From Peptococcaceae bacterium (GTDB lineage: Bacteria; Bacillota; Desulfotomaculia; Desulfotomaculales; JACDOK01), in assembly GCA_017656185.1 (NCBI GenBank), contig JACDOK010000003.1:53788-117787 (forward strand): a DNA stretch of 64,000 nt, in the 5' to 3' direction. Of this stretch, positions 54,468 to 63,403 are shown piece by piece. The position numbers and the translations under genes were made by a program. The notes beneath the pieces are model-generated. The model worked only from the letters and a program-made list of their open reading frames with translations. It did not search any database and was not told the DNA's origin. The stretch's first letter is position 1. Each line of letters starts with the position of its first letter.

Positions 54468-54655
54468 CTGCTCCGGTGAACCTCCTCCGGCACAAGGCCG
54501 GAGGCTTCCCGGGTCACAAGCCGAAGCCCTGCTGAAATAGCAAGGTCTTACACAGCATAAAGAAAGGCTCCCGAATTTCTTCCTTAATAAATATATATAT
54601 CGCCACAGCACATCCGCCGGCAGCGGATATTTCTCCCATTCCGGGAGTCTCGGTG

Positions 54656-56728
54656 TTAAACATTGGCCCATGGCACTGCTGCGCGTTTTGTGCCGGCGGT
54701 TTCGTCAACCGCAGTTTCTTTTGTTTCTGTTGTCGTTTCACCGATATCGCTTGATATTTGGGTTTCCTTATCCGGCATAACTTGCTGCCGGTGTCCCGCT
54801 GCAGAAACATCTGGTATTGTAGTTGGTTTCATAAGAGACCCCTTCTCCCGGTTTGCTGCTGCCCGTTTCTCCACCACCGCAGTTTCTTTTGCCGGCTCGA
54901 CTTGCGCCGGATCCGCTACCGTAATTTGCTGCCGATATTCCGCCTCTTCGGGTTGAGTTTTGTTTACGCGCTTCAATTCCCTGGCTTCCGGAAACTCAGT
55001 ATAATCCACCACGCGCAGCTTCGCCGGTGGTGTCCCGTCCGGCAGAAAGACGAGACAGAACTTTGACCGCATCTTCTGGATCTCGTCCGGGGTCATTAAC
55101 TCGCGTCCTGCCGTTCCCCGGTTCTCGCGTTCGTCAAACAAAGAGGGGCCGAACAGTGGCATGATGTCCCTGCTCCGGCTGCTTGTCTCTACCGTGCACC
55201 GCCCGAGCATGTTGCTGACATACCGGGCAGTATAATCATCTTTCACCCCAAGCACAACTGTTGTGTCACAACATGTCTTGATTTCCTGCCAAGCCCGACC
55301 GTACTTTCTTTCCAACTGTGGTAAGCCTTGAATTATGACATGACAGTCAATGCCCCGCGATCTAACCGTGGCAATCTTTTTCTCGAATTCGGGGATGCTA
55401 ACGATATTTGCAAACTCGTCAAGCAAAAGTCGCACCGGTACTTCAAGCCGCCCTTTACTCCTTGCATCAGCGGTTTCAACCAGGCGTACGAAGAGAAACG
55501 TAAAGAACAAGGATGCAAGAAAGTCAAATGCTCCGTGAGTGTCCGGCGTGATGACGAAGTAAGCACATTTTTTCTTTCCGGGCAAAGCAAGGTCGATTTC
55601 TGATGAATCTGTGATACGCCGTACGGCCTGTTGCTGAAATACCGAGAGCCGCGTGCCCAACCCGATGACAACGCCGCCCTTCACATTTTCTCCGGCCATG
55701 GCGTATACGTTATAAGGCCCTTTGGCCGGGTGGCCGGGTGGCAGTTTTGCAAACAGCGCATCTATGGCGGTAAAGTCGCCTGCTGCCAACAGGTCATAGA
55801 TCTGTGCCATCGTACCGGAGCGTAAACCGCCCTCTGTATCGTGCGTCACATACAGCGCCAGGGCCTTCAAAAGGTTTTGCTCTGCCCGGTCCCAGAAGGA
55901 GTCACCTCCCTTTTTTGGTCCCGTTTCTGTTGTGCTGATGACCACTTGAGCAAACACGTCCGCGTCCAGTGTCGTGCGGATCTCCTTCACCGGGTTCCAC
56001 GGGTCGGACAGGTTCATGTCCACCAGATTCAGGGCTTTGACTACATATTTTTTGGAAACCAGCCAGGCTGCCATATCCCGGTACAGCTCTCCTTTGGGGT
56101 CGGTAGCAATAAAGCTCTCCCCCGAACTTACAGCCGCAAAGATATTCGGCCTGACATATCCCCGGCTTTTGCCGGATCCCGGCGCACCAACTACCAGCAC
56201 GTGTTTATTCATCCATGTCTTAGGCCTGGGGGGGATCCTGACCGGTGTAAGGCCAAAGAGGCCCTTTATACCTCCCAGCACAATTCCCTTGCCAAAACCA
56301 AAGTCACACACACGGGCTAAGTCCTTCTTTTCTGCCCACCGGGCGCTGCCGTGCGTAGTGTCCTCCGGCCGTACTCTGATGCCGCTCATACCATTCCACT
56401 TTCTGATCCTCAGCCCGGCGATGGCCACCGCTACCGCCACTGCCAGCATCGCGTTCAGTCCCAGCCACCAGGCCCGCACTTCCGGATGAGATAAGCTGTC
56501 CGACCGCGTAAGCCAGGCCCGGGCCGTGGATACCGGGTGGTGGAAGTACCATGCTGCCTGGCAGTAGTCAGGCTGGCCCGCAAACAGCCCCCTAACCCAG
56601 GTCCAAAACTCCGAGAGGTACGCTGCCGCAGTGCCCACCAACCATACATCCAGAATATACAGTCCTACCAAGCCCACCAGTATCCCCACTGCTATCAAAA
56701 CATACCTAGCAACATCCGATCTAACCAT
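54656..56728 (-). CDS. VirD4/TraG-type conjugative coupling ATPase
   Basis: 690 residues from ATG at 56728 (GGGGGAAAAGG upstream). Two N-terminal membrane segments (about 10-35 and 90-110) precede a cytosolic ATPase: Walker A GAPGSGKSRGYVRPN, Walker B VRLLLDEFANI and the motif IIQGLPQLERKYG. The C-terminal 130 residues are low-complexity, Thr/Glu/Ala-rich. It would link the relaxosome to a type IV secretion channel. Start overlaps the upstream recombinase stop by 8 bp. Confidence 0.92.
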   Translation of the reverse strand: MVRSDVARYVLIAVGILVGLVGLYILDVWLVGTAAAYLSEFWTWVRGLFAGQPDYCQAAWYFHHPVSTARAWLTRSDSLSHPEVRAWWLGLNAMLAVAVAVAIAGLRIRKWNGMSGIRVRPEDTTHGSARWAEKKDLARVCDFGFGKGIVLGGIKGLFGLTPVRIPPRPKTWMNKHVLVVGAPGSGKSRGYVRPNIFAAVSSGESFIATDPKGELYRDMAAWLVSKKYVVKALNLVDMNLSDPWNPVKEIRTTLDADVFAQVVISTTETGPKKGGDSFWDRAEQNLLKALALYVTHDTEGGLRSGTMAQIYDLLAAGDFTAIDALFAKLPPGHPAKGPYNVYAMAGENVKGGVVIGLGTRLSVFQQQAVRRITDSSEIDLALPGKKKCAYFVITPDTHGAFDFLASLFFTFLFVRLVETADARSKGRLEVPVRLLLDEFANIVSIPEFEKKIATVRSRGIDCHVIIQGLPQLERKYGRAWQEIKTCCDTTVVLGVKDDYTARYVSNMLGRCTVETSSRSRDIMPLFGPSLFDERENRGTAGRELMTPDEIQKMRSKFCLVFLPDGTPPAKLRVVDYTEFPEARELKRVNKTQPEEAEYRQQITVADPAQVEPAKETAVVEKRAAANREKGSLMKPTTIPDVSAAGHRQQVMPDKETQISSDIGETTTETKETAVDETAGTKRAAVPWANV

Positions 56729-57620
56729 CCTTTTCCCCCTTTCCAAGATAAATTTGCGTTACCTCTGCCCGGCCGTGCCCCAGCAGCTCCGACACTTCCA
56801 GTCGGGCCATCCTCTCTTCCCAGCGCCCCCGTGCTTTCTTTGCCCGGTTGTGATACTCTTCCCGTGCGTATAGATGCCTCAGACCGTGGAAGGTAATTTC
56901 CACACCCCTATCTGATTTTTCTGTTACCTTGTCCCTGTGCCGATAAATAAACCCCTCGATCCGCTTAATCACCTTATGCGTTTTCTCACCCGGCGGTACG
57001 AACAATTTCTCGTGCTGCCCGAGTCCTTTGCACGCTTCCCGGAGCACACCCGCGGCCTCCGGCCGCAGGGGAACTTCCCGCACCTTTCCCCCTTTGCCCT
57101 TCACCCTTAGCAACCCAGTCCGCAGCGCCTCCTCTGCGCCGCTGCGGCTCAACCTGGTACACTCGTGTATCCGCAGCCCCGCGTGCCGCGCCAGCCGCAT
57201 TGTCAACACCACGTCCCGCCGGCCCAGTTTTTCTGCCAGGCGCAACATTTTCTCATACTCCCCCTGCGTCCAGGCCCGGTCCACGCCCCCCTGGGGCGTG
57301 CGCCCAATTCCAAATACTTCGTTCGGGGCCAGCTCCCGCCGCGCCCCGGTGTACCTGTGAAAAAAACGAATGGCCGACAGGTCCTCTTTGATTGTCTTCT
57401 CCCTGATTCCGTTTTCCCGCCGCCATTCTATGTATGCCCGCACATGCTTGTCGCCAATCTTCTTTACCTTCTGCAGCCGGAACCGTTCCGCACAAAAGCC
57501 CAAAAACTTTTTCACGCTGTCCCGGTACCGGTAATGTGTCTTAACGCTCACCGTCCCCCGCGTGTCCCGCACCGCCTCCCGGAAAACCTTCTCCATCTGC
57601 GCCTCCAGGTTCTTATACAC
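56721..57620 (-). CDS. Tyrosine recombinase (second, element-internal)
   Basis: 299 residues from GTG at 57620, chosen because GTGTATAA overlaps the upstream stop; Met codons at 57680 and 57728 are alternatives. It has a core-binding domain (residues about 25-110) and a catalytic domain with Arg in HAGLRIHECTRLSRSG, FHGLRHLYAREEY and LLGHGRAEVTQIYLG (His and Tyr). Distant from the att-linked integrase. Adjacent upstream is a protein with only the core-binding domain. Possible role in resolution or rearrangement of the element. Confidence 0.85.
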   Translation of the reverse strand: MYKNLEAQMEKVFREAVRDTRGTVSVKTHYRYRDSVKKFLGFCAERFRLQKVKKIGDKHVRAYIEWRRENGIREKTIKEDLSAIRFFHRYTGARRELAPNEVFGIGRTPQGGVDRAWTQGEYEKMLRLAEKLGRRDVVLTMRLARHAGLRIHECTRLSRSGAEEALRTGLLRVKGKGGKVREVPLRPEAAGVLREACKGLGQHEKLFVPPGEKTHKVIKRIEGFIYRHRDKVTEKSDRGVEITFHGLRHLYAREEYHNRAKKARGRWEERMARLEVSELLGHGRAEVTQIYLGKGEKDG

Positions 57621-58044
57621 CCCGGCGCCCCCGCCTGACCCGGTACCGCCTTTTGACTTCTTCGCAGAATGCCTTTTCATCCAACTTTTCCTCCAGTTCA
57701 AACAAAACTGTATTGTCCGGCATTTCATATCTCCGCCACGGGATCTGCCGGTGCCACCACCTAATGACCGCCAGCTCGTTTAGAATTGCTTTCTTCCCGA
57801 TTCCATCCTGTCGGCGTTGGCGGATATATGCCGCGATATGTCGCGGCTGAATATTCCGCAGGTCCTCCGGTCCGAAACGCTCCGCCACGAACACCAGGAA
57901 CCGCCGGTACCGGCGAAATTTCTCCAGCCGCCCCTGTACCGACCCCCCGCGCGCGAACTTCGCCACGCGATCGACAAATTGCCCCCCGAGCCTGTCCAGG
58001 GTCGTGTCCCCCGTCGGCTTCCATTCAATCTGCAACGCCACCAC
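57613..58044 (-). CDS. Catalytic-domain-less recombinase-like protein
   Basis: 143 residues from GTG at 58044 (AGGAGGTGG upstream). It contains only a SAM-like core-binding domain: FRRYRRFLVFVAERFGPEDL and HIAAYIRQRRQDGIGKKAIL, closely paralleling the N-terminal part of the recombinase encoded next. It ends with a basic tail (KRRYRVRRGRRGV) and has no R-H-R-Y residues. It overlaps the next start by 8 bp. It may be a DNA-binding partner or regulator of the following recombinase. Confidence 0.7.
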   Translation of the reverse strand: MVALQIEWKPTGDTTLDRLGGQFVDRVAKFARGGSVQGRLEKFRRYRRFLVFVAERFGPEDLRNIQPRHIAAYIRQRRQDGIGKKAILNELAVIRWWHRQIPWRRYEMPDNTVLFELEEKLDEKAFCEEVKRRYRVRRGRRGV

Positions 58045-58748
58045 AGACCACCTCCTGTTTTGTTGCGATACCCCTGTTCGAACGGACTATTGCGCGCTTC
58101 GCGCTTATAGACCGTCCGAAGCGAATCTATAGCCGGACTGCTACGCTGCACACTCCGCAGACCGGCCTTGTACGTACCTTATCCCAAAAAAAACAAAAGC
58201 CCCCTACACCTCCACCCCTACCGTGGAAGCGTTTGGGGCCTTTCCCTGGAGGAAAACCCTTCCTGATTTCCCTCCGGGGCGGAGCCCTGCGGGCTCCGCA
58301 GCCTGCGGGCTACGCCCGTCTCAGTCCCGCCCTTCCGGCGTGCTGAGACGGGCTTCGCCCGTTTTATGGCCCCGCGCGTTCCCGGCCTACCCGGCCGTAT
58401 CCGCTGCGGGGATGTCTGCGTGGTCCTGACGACCGCCGCCCTGCCAGGCGGCGCATCTCCCGCGCTGCCGTCACTTTGTTAAGTATTCACTGCCGCTTTA
58501 ATCGCGCCACCGCGCGACGTGCGCTCACGCGCACTGCGGCCGCTCCATCCGTCCCATCGGACGGTGCGTGCTATACCTGCACGCTCAGAGCGATGCAGCC
58601 TCCTTTCCGAAGACTGCGCGACCTTGCGGGGCCTTGCCCCGCCGGGCGACTTACCACCCGTAGAAAGAGGAAATCCGGGGAGCTAAGGCCCCCCGCCTCT
58701 CTACTTTTTCTACTCTCTACAACCACCTAAGATGATACTTGCTTCACA
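58045..58748. repeat. Hairpin-dense non-coding region of the mobile element
   Basis: About 700 bp without a credible gene, very GC-rich and packed with perfect hairpins. Examples are GCGGAGCCC/GGGCTCCGC (58279-58299), CCCGTCTCAG/CTGAGACGGG (58315-58324 with 58343-58352), ACGGGC/GCCCGT (58348-58362), CCGTCC/GGACGG (near 58550), GCGGGG/CCCCGC (near 58630). Candidates are an origin of transfer or single-strand origin, or a structured RNA. It also must hold the promoter for the recombinase genes. Confidence 0.6.
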
Positions 58749-59186
58749 TCAAGCCCCCAGATACTTCGCACAGGCGGCGGCTACTCTCGCCGCGAAGTCG
58801 AAGCCCTGGAATGTCTTACCTAAAAACACCGGCACGCACTCCAGGACAGCCGGGTGCAGGTCTTCCCGGAGAACTAACGCGTCCACGTGGATATAATGAC
58901 CTTCGCTGCTCCCAGTGACGGGATAGCAGGCAAGCCCACGGTAACGCGGAAACTCCCGGTCTCCGTCTGTTATTCCGAAGCTCAACTCGAAATACTCGTC
59001 TGGCAGAAGATCTTCACTTTTGAGTCGTTCTCGGAGATCCTTGAAGACCTCCCGCACCATCCGGTTCCGGACATACCGAAGCATGCCCGGTTTCTCCGGG
59101 TGAGGCTCGTAAACCTCGATCTCCACGGGTTCAACAGGTGTTCCCGTTGCTTCGCTCAAATCAACATACCTCGCGTAAACTTTCAT
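58749..59186 (-). CDS. Hypothetical protein of the mobile element
   Basis: 145 residues, ATG with no strong membrane or signal segments. No recognised domain. Mixed alpha/beta composition, e.g. PVEPVEIEVYEPHPEKPGM and YRGLACYPVTGSSEGHYIH. It lies between the hairpin-dense region and the ArdC-like gene, all on the same strand. Confidence 0.65.
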   Translation of the reverse strand: MKVYARYVDLSEATGTPVEPVEIEVYEPHPEKPGMLRYVRNRMVREVFKDLRERLKSEDLLPDEYFELSFGITDGDREFPRYRGLACYPVTGSSEGHYIHVDALVLREDLHPAVLECVPVFLGKTFQGFDFAARVAAACAKYLGA

Positions 59187-59313
59187 GTTCCGGGGCGGCC
59201 TCCGGCGCCGCCCCTTTTCCCTCCTTTCAGGGTTTAGGCGGGCCGGACCGCCACAACGTTCACTATACTTCGTTCCTCGGTGTTCTGCGCTTCATACACA
59301 CGGTAGGTTGCGT

Positions 59314-60165
59314 TCACGCCGCACACCCCCTCTCACCCTGGGGCTCTGCGGCTTCCATTTCCAAAATGCGCTTCAACACCTCTTCCACATCGCCCAGGAC
59401 GCGCATCACGGCCTTAAGCGCCTGCTGTGGTTCTTGGCTGGAGTAGCTTTTGACATACTCCCAACAGTGACTTACAAATCCCCGCTGGCCATACATCTCG
59501 CACAAGGCACAGGCTACGATTTCTGCCACAATCTCCTGGTCGGCATGTTGCCCGCCCTTCAAAGGCCGCACGGTATGGTGCACCGCATGACCGAGCTCGT
59601 GGAAGAACGTCTTGGCATCATGCGTATGAAGCTTGATCCGGTTATCCCGGAGGTGGAAGTAGCCGTAACAACTCCCGTCTCCGGGACCGTACTCCACTTT
59701 GACACCAAACTTCCGCGCCACGTCGAAAAGCGGTGGTGGCTCCGGCGGATCATAGCTCGGCTCCGGCAGTGGCTTTCCCTCGGTGTCCTCGTATCGGAAA
59801 ACCGGTATAAGCCGAAAACCGACCACGATCTGCTTCTCTTCCTCGCGATCTTCGCCAGTTCTAGGATCAACGACCTTTTCAACCTTCTTAACCGTACGGG
59901 GCGCCAAGATATAGAACGCCTTTACGCCCTTCTTCACCCGGCGACCAACAGCGTTCCATTGCTTCAGGCCCCTAGCATCTTCCGTCCCGTGGATCAGCAT
60001 CAGCAGCCGGTTACCCAGGCTCCACCTGTCGCACGGTCTCTCCGCCCCCGCCTTAGCCCGGATCATCGTCCGCGCGACGGCCTGCGGCAGGTCACCGCTT
60101 TCGAACATTCCCAGTAGACGATGCAGAATTTCCTTGATACGCTCACTCTTCTTGACTTTCGCCAT
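59314..60165 (-). CDS. ArdC-like protein with HEXXH metallopeptidase motif
   Basis: 283 residues from ATG at 60165. The N-terminal ssDNA-binding ArdC domain has WSLGNRLLMLIHGTEDARGL and WNAVGRRVKKGVKAFYIL. A C-terminal ImmA/IrrE-like zinc protease region has KTFFHELGHAVHH followed by EIVAEIVACALCEMYG. ArdC proteins of conjugative elements protect incoming single strands from host restriction. Next to Toprim-like and SSB genes, as is usual in such modules. Confidence 0.88.
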   Translation of the reverse strand: MAKVKKSERIKEILHRLLGMFESGDLPQAVARTMIRAKAGAERPCDRWSLGNRLLMLIHGTEDARGLKQWNAVGRRVKKGVKAFYILAPRTVKKVEKVVDPRTGEDREEEKQIVVGFRLIPVFRYEDTEGKPLPEPSYDPPEPPPLFDVARKFGVKVEYGPGDGSCYGYFHLRDNRIKLHTHDAKTFFHELGHAVHHTVRPLKGGQHADQEIVAEIVACALCEMYGQRGFVSHCWEYVKSYSSQEPQQALKAVMRVLGDVEEVLKRILEMEAAEPQGERGCAA

Positions 60166-60240
60166 TCTAAGGCACGGGCATGAAGCCCGTGCCACACCTC
60201 CCTTCCGGAAATGTGTTCACGGGCCTCTGCCCGAACTACC

Positions 60241-61206
60241 TTACTCGTAAACTCGTATATTCACCCCGGCCGCCAAGGCATCGTCAATGCCCTTGTATTC
60301 CCGCGGCCAGAAGGCTTTCAGCACCCGCAAACCTTCCTTTCGGATCTCTTTCTCCAGCTCACTCACTGCCCGGGCCACCGCCGGGTTGGTCTCCTGGTCC
60401 CGGTCAAAGGCCAGCACGACCTTTTCCGTCCCCAGGTCTTCCAGCACCGGTAGAACCGGCTTCCAGCAGGTCGCTCCCACGGCACCTACAACCACAGCGC
60501 CAAGGAAATGTGCTGCCAGGTTCGCCTTCAATGTGCCCTCCGTCACCCAGATCCGCCGGTCCTTCATAACCGACGGCCGGGCCACGTGTGCCGGAGTGCC
60601 AGAGCAACTTCCCCCGGGCCGACCGCTGGAACTAAACATACGGTACTTGCCTCCGCTCCTAGACTCGTCCACCCGGACTTGCAGGGCCTGGATCCGGCCC
60701 CGAACGTCCCGCACCGGGATAAAATACCCCGGTTTTCCCGAGAACGTCCAGTACCATCCCCAGCGCCCCTGCTTCCGGTAGAAGCCGGGGATACCGGACA
60801 AGTCGTGGCCCATCCGGCGCAACTCCCGCGCTACTACCCACGGCTCTGGTGGAACGCTCCTGTACATCTCCCTGATTTCTTTCTCTTTTAGCCCGCGCCG
60901 CACCAGGTCATCCCTGTGCTGCTTGTCTAATGACAGAAGACCGAGCAGATCCCGGTACACTCTGTCCCGCACAGCCACTGGCGCAGGTTCTGCAGCAGGT
61001 ACGGGTTCTTCTGAAACCCCGACCCTGATTCCGCTTTCGTTGCGATGTACCCAGCCCCCGTTTCTTGCCGGATAAGGACTGGGCACCCGCATGCACACGG
61101 TTACCATACTGTTGTATCCGCACCAGTCACCCCGCCCGCATACCGGGCACGGGTGCCGGCGGCTGACCCGCTGCAGCGGTTCCAACTCCAGCCTTGCAAC
61201 TGCCAT
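60241..61206 (-). CDS. Zinc-finger/Toprim-like (DUF3854-type) protein
   Basis: 321 residues from ATG at 61206. The N-terminal zinc finger HPCPVCGRGDWCGYN...CMR resembles primase fingers. The C-terminal Toprim-like region has WVTEGTLKANLAAHFLGA (Glu) and VVLAFDRDQETNP (DxD). This layout is of the DUF3854 family found in plasmids and integrative elements, probably a primase or helicase-associated factor. Part of a replication module with SSB. Confidence 0.8.
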   Translation of the reverse strand: MAVARLELEPLQRVSRRHPCPVCGRGDWCGYNSMVTVCMRVPSPYPARNGGWVHRNESGIRVGVSEEPVPAAEPAPVAVRDRVYRDLLGLLSLDKQHRDDLVRRGLKEKEIREMYRSVPPEPWVVARELRRMGHDLSGIPGFYRKQGRWGWYWTFSGKPGYFIPVRDVRGRIQALQVRVDESRSGGKYRMFSSSGRPGGSCSGTPAHVARPSVMKDRRIWVTEGTLKANLAAHFLGAVVVGAVGATCWKPVLPVLEDLGTEKVVLAFDRDQETNPAVARAVSELEKEIRKEGLRVLKAFWPREYKGIDDALAAGVNIRVYE

Positions 61207-61315
61207 TTTCCCCGGTACTCGCGGGCCCCGGCGGCCCGCTTTCCCATCCACCTCCTCTTGAAAGATTTCTGGGTCTGCAGGCCGCCAGGCCACCAGGCCA
61301 CTCCCGTTTTTTAAG

Positions 61316-61612
61316 CTAGTTCTCTCCCGGCCAAAAGAGATCTAACCCGCCGACGCTGTAGCAGACTCTGCAAGGCACCGCCGGTAGGTTATCTGGCCGC
61401 GGCTTCCGACGCATCTTAGCGTCGCCTAACCGGGAAACTCTAGCTACTCTCATATCCCTTGAGAAAAACCAGATGCTTTCAGGCGTCTTCACATACCGGT
61501 CACACGGCACCTTTACCCACGCCCCGTGCCAGTACGCCCAGAGCGTGGGCGGTCCGTACCGCCCCAAGTCTCTTTCGAATTGTTTCATTTCATGTATCTC
61601 AGATTTTTTCAT
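61316..61612 (-). CDS. Hypothetical protein of the mobile element
   Basis: 98 residues, ATG at 61612 overlapping the end of an upstream 40-residue frame by 14 bp. Basic, Trp-rich (LWAYWHGAWVKVPCDRY) with a CRVC pair near the C-terminus. No family recognised. Located between the small gene and the Toprim-like gene. Confidence 0.6.
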   Translation of the reverse strand: MKKSEIHEMKQFERDLGRYGPPTLWAYWHGAWVKVPCDRYVKTPESIWFFSRDMRVARVSRLGDAKMRRKPRPDNLPAVPCRVCYSVGGLDLFWPGEN

Positions 61613-61721
61613 ACGAACATCCCTCTTCCCACAAAACTAAAAACTCCTTCTCAAACTCTTCGATTGTAGCTTTTACTTTTTCCATTTCCTGCTTGATTTC
61701 ACTAATAACCTCATCAAACAT
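61599..61721 (-). CDS. Small acidic coiled-coil protein (40 aa)
   Basis: A 40-residue frame with AAGGAGGTCGGG about 10 nt upstream of its ATG. It reads as one charged helix (FDEVISEIKQEMEKVKATIE). Its stop overlaps the next gene's start region by 14 bp, which suggests translational coupling. Function unknown. Confidence 0.6.
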   Translation of the reverse strand: MFDEVISEIKQEMEKVKATIEEFEKEFLVLWEEGCSYEKI

Positions 61722-61748
61722 CTTTCATCCCGACCTCCTTGAAAATAC

Positions 61749-61776
61749 GAAGGACGGGTTTTAAGACCCGTCCTTC
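61749..61776 (-). terminator. Hairpin terminator after ssb
   Basis: GAAGGACGGGT and ACCCGTCCTTC form a perfect 11-bp stem with a 6-nt loop. The minus strand continues GTATTTTCAAGG, so the T-run is weak. It overlaps the ssb stop by 2 bp. Confidence 0.65.
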
Positions 61777-62473
61777 ACTCTCTTACTTCCACCGTGACCG
61801 CAAACAGGTTCCCGGTGTCGCGCAAGGTGCGGTGCTGAATTGAGACCCGTTTGCCAACGGCGCTAAGAAGCATCTGCCCCGCACCGTTCTTGGCAAACAC
61901 GGCCGTCTTCTTCCCGTCCCCGCTCTCGCACCAGGCCCGCACCGTGCCGCTCTGGGTAGTGCGTGCCTCAAGAACCTTGAGTTCCGCGGTCTCCAGGGGA
62001 TTTTCCTCTCTCTTTGGCTTTTCTTGCTTTTCTTTAGGCTTTGGCTTCTCTTCCTTTGGCTTCTCTGATTCATTTCGGGTGGTCTCCGCCCGATCCGCAG
62101 GCGCCGCAGGTGTCTCTTCCGTTTCGTCCTTACAGGCGTTCGCGGGCTTTGACAGGAACTCCACTTCGTCAGCTACAACCTTCCAGGCTTTCCGGCGGAC
62201 ACCGTTCCGGTCCTCATAGGACTGGACGTTGATCCGGCCAGTCACCGCCACCGCCTGGCCCTTAACCAGGTACTTACCGCATAGTTCGGCGAGCTTCCGG
62301 AAGGCGACCACGTCGATGAAGTCCGCATCATCCGAGCCCGGGCGGCTGCAAGCTACGGTAAACTCACATACTTGAATTTCTCTACGCTCTTCCAGCGCCG
62401 GTTCTTCCGTCAGTCTTCCAACCAGCATCACCTTGTTCATCCATACCGGTGCAGGCCCCCGGCGGGCCTGCAC
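61775..62473 (-). CDS. ssb: Single-stranded DNA-binding protein
   Basis: 232 residues from GTG at 62473 (AAGGAGG spaced 5 nt); the OB-fold itself begins at the Met at 62440 (NKVMLVGRLTEEPALEERRE). The OB fold runs to about residue 110 with DADFIDVVAFRKLAELCGKYLV-type segments (FIDVVAFRKLAELCGKY). A Lys/Glu/Pro-rich linker follows, and then a second beta-rich domain replaces the usual acidic SSB tail (LRDTGNLFAVTVEVRE at the end). The missing DDDIPF-like tip suggests it does not recruit host proteins in the usual way. Confidence 0.85.
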   Translation of the reverse strand: MQARRGPAPVWMNKVMLVGRLTEEPALEERREIQVCEFTVACSRPGSDDADFIDVVAFRKLAELCGKYLVKGQAVAVTGRINVQSYEDRNGVRRKAWKVVADEVEFLSKPANACKDETEETPAAPADRAETTRNESEKPKEEKPKPKEKQEKPKREENPLETAELKVLEARTTQSGTVRAWCESGDGKKTAVFAKNGAGQMLLSAVGKRVSIQHRTLRDTGNLFAVTVEVRE

Positions 62474-62537
62474 CTTCACCTCCTTGGAAGTGATTTGGTG
62501 TGCAGGCCCCGCCGGGTGAGCCTATCTTAAAACGCAA

Positions 62538-62580
62538 AAGAGGACAGCCAGGGTATGAATACCCTATTTTCTGTCCTCTT
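62538..62580 (-). terminator. Intrinsic terminator after YgiT-type gene
   Basis: AAGAGGACAG and CTGTCCTCTT form a perfect 10-bp outer stem with an inner GGGTAT/ATACCC hairpin. On the minus strand it is followed by TTGCGTTTTAAG. It ends the toxin-antitoxin-like unit. Confidence 0.75.
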
Positions 62581-62656
62581 CTCAGGCCTCGCGACCGTGT
62601 TCCTTTGCCAGACTGCCGGCGTTTTAGTTCATTTACGGTACATCACCTTACGGCCA

Positions 62657-62920
62657 TTATACCTGCCCGTTGGTGGCAATTTCGCCGAACAGTCTCGTCA
62701 GGTTTATCGTTTGACGTGTATCCCCCAGGGACTCCACCAACTTCTCGATCTTCAGCTCGGCATGGAAGTCGTACGTCTTCTCGCCGCAAGCAGGGCACAG
62801 GTAGTACGGCGCCCCGGCCAGGCGGATCCCGTCTTTCCCATCTCTTTCCACAATACGTTCCTCGAATTTCAGTTCTGCCTTAGGGTACCCGCACTCAACA
62901 CATGTACAGTACCGTTCCAC
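62657..62920 (-). CDS. YgiT-type zinc finger protein (antitoxin-like)
   Basis: 87 residues from GTG at 62920 (GAGGAGGG upstream). Two Cys pairs, CVECGYP and CPACGEKTY, form the zinc finger of YgiT/MqsA N-terminal domains; a hydrophobic/acidic tail follows (LKIEKLVESLGDT). No long C-terminal HTH domain, so shorter than MqsA. It follows the DUF4258 gene by 39 bp. In such pairs the YgiT-type protein is the antitoxin. Confidence 0.8.
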   Translation of the reverse strand: MERYCTCVECGYPKAELKFEERIVERDGKDGIRLAGAPYYLCPACGEKTYDFHAELKIEKLVESLGDTRQTINLTRLFGEIATNGQV

Positions 62921-62959
62921 GGCAGACCCTCCTCGTGTTTTTAACAATTCTATCACATC

Positions 62960-63310
62960 TCACTCCTTTTTACCACGAAGCTTGAGGGTTTTCAGGTCAT
63001 CTTCCCATATCTCCGGGTCGGGCTCGTACACCGTGACCAGTACCACGGCATCCTTACGAAGCGCTACGACTACGTGCAGGACCCGGTCACCTTCCCCATG
63101 GCCCATAACCACTCTCACGGGGTTCGGATTGTTCCCGTACGTCCAGGGCGCGTGGCCCTGAATAATCTCCCCCGTCTCGATAACCCTCGCAATCTCCTGC
63201 AGCGTGATCCCCCTCGTCCTCATCCTCTCTCGAAAATGGCCGGAGAACACGATTCGGGTTCGGCGGATGTACGCCTCTTCTCTCCGCCATCGCTCTCGCT
63301 CGTGGTACAT
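62960..63310 (-). CDS. DUF4258 protein (RelE/MqsR-like toxin candidate)
   Basis: 116 residues, ATG with AAAGGAGCG upstream. The pattern SGHFRERMRTRGITLQEIARVIETGEII and later VLHVVVALRKDAVVLVTVYEPDPEIWEDD (read as segments HFRERMRTRGI and VVLVTVYEPDPEIW) matches DUF4258, a compact RelE-like fold. Pairing with a YgiT-type gene indicates a toxin-antitoxin-like unit, toxin first. Directly upstream is a terminator that ends the repeat RNA. Toxicity is unproven. Confidence 0.8.
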   Translation of the reverse strand: MYHERERWRREEAYIRRTRIVFSGHFRERMRTRGITLQEIARVIETGEIIQGHAPWTYGNNPNPVRVVMGHGEGDRVLHVVVALRKDAVVLVTVYEPDPEIWEDDLKTLKLRGKKE

Positions 63311-63403
63311 CCCCGCACGCTCCTTTCCTTAGAAATTCGCGTCCGGGGACCCCCCGGACGCTGCACGCTGCTTTGCTTTCGTCCGGAGGGACGGAAAATA
63401 AAA

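Noticed and set aside
59185..60117. 310-residue plus-strand frame
   Set aside because: Antisense to the ArdC-like gene; translation is Arg/His/Pro-rich without recognisable domain.
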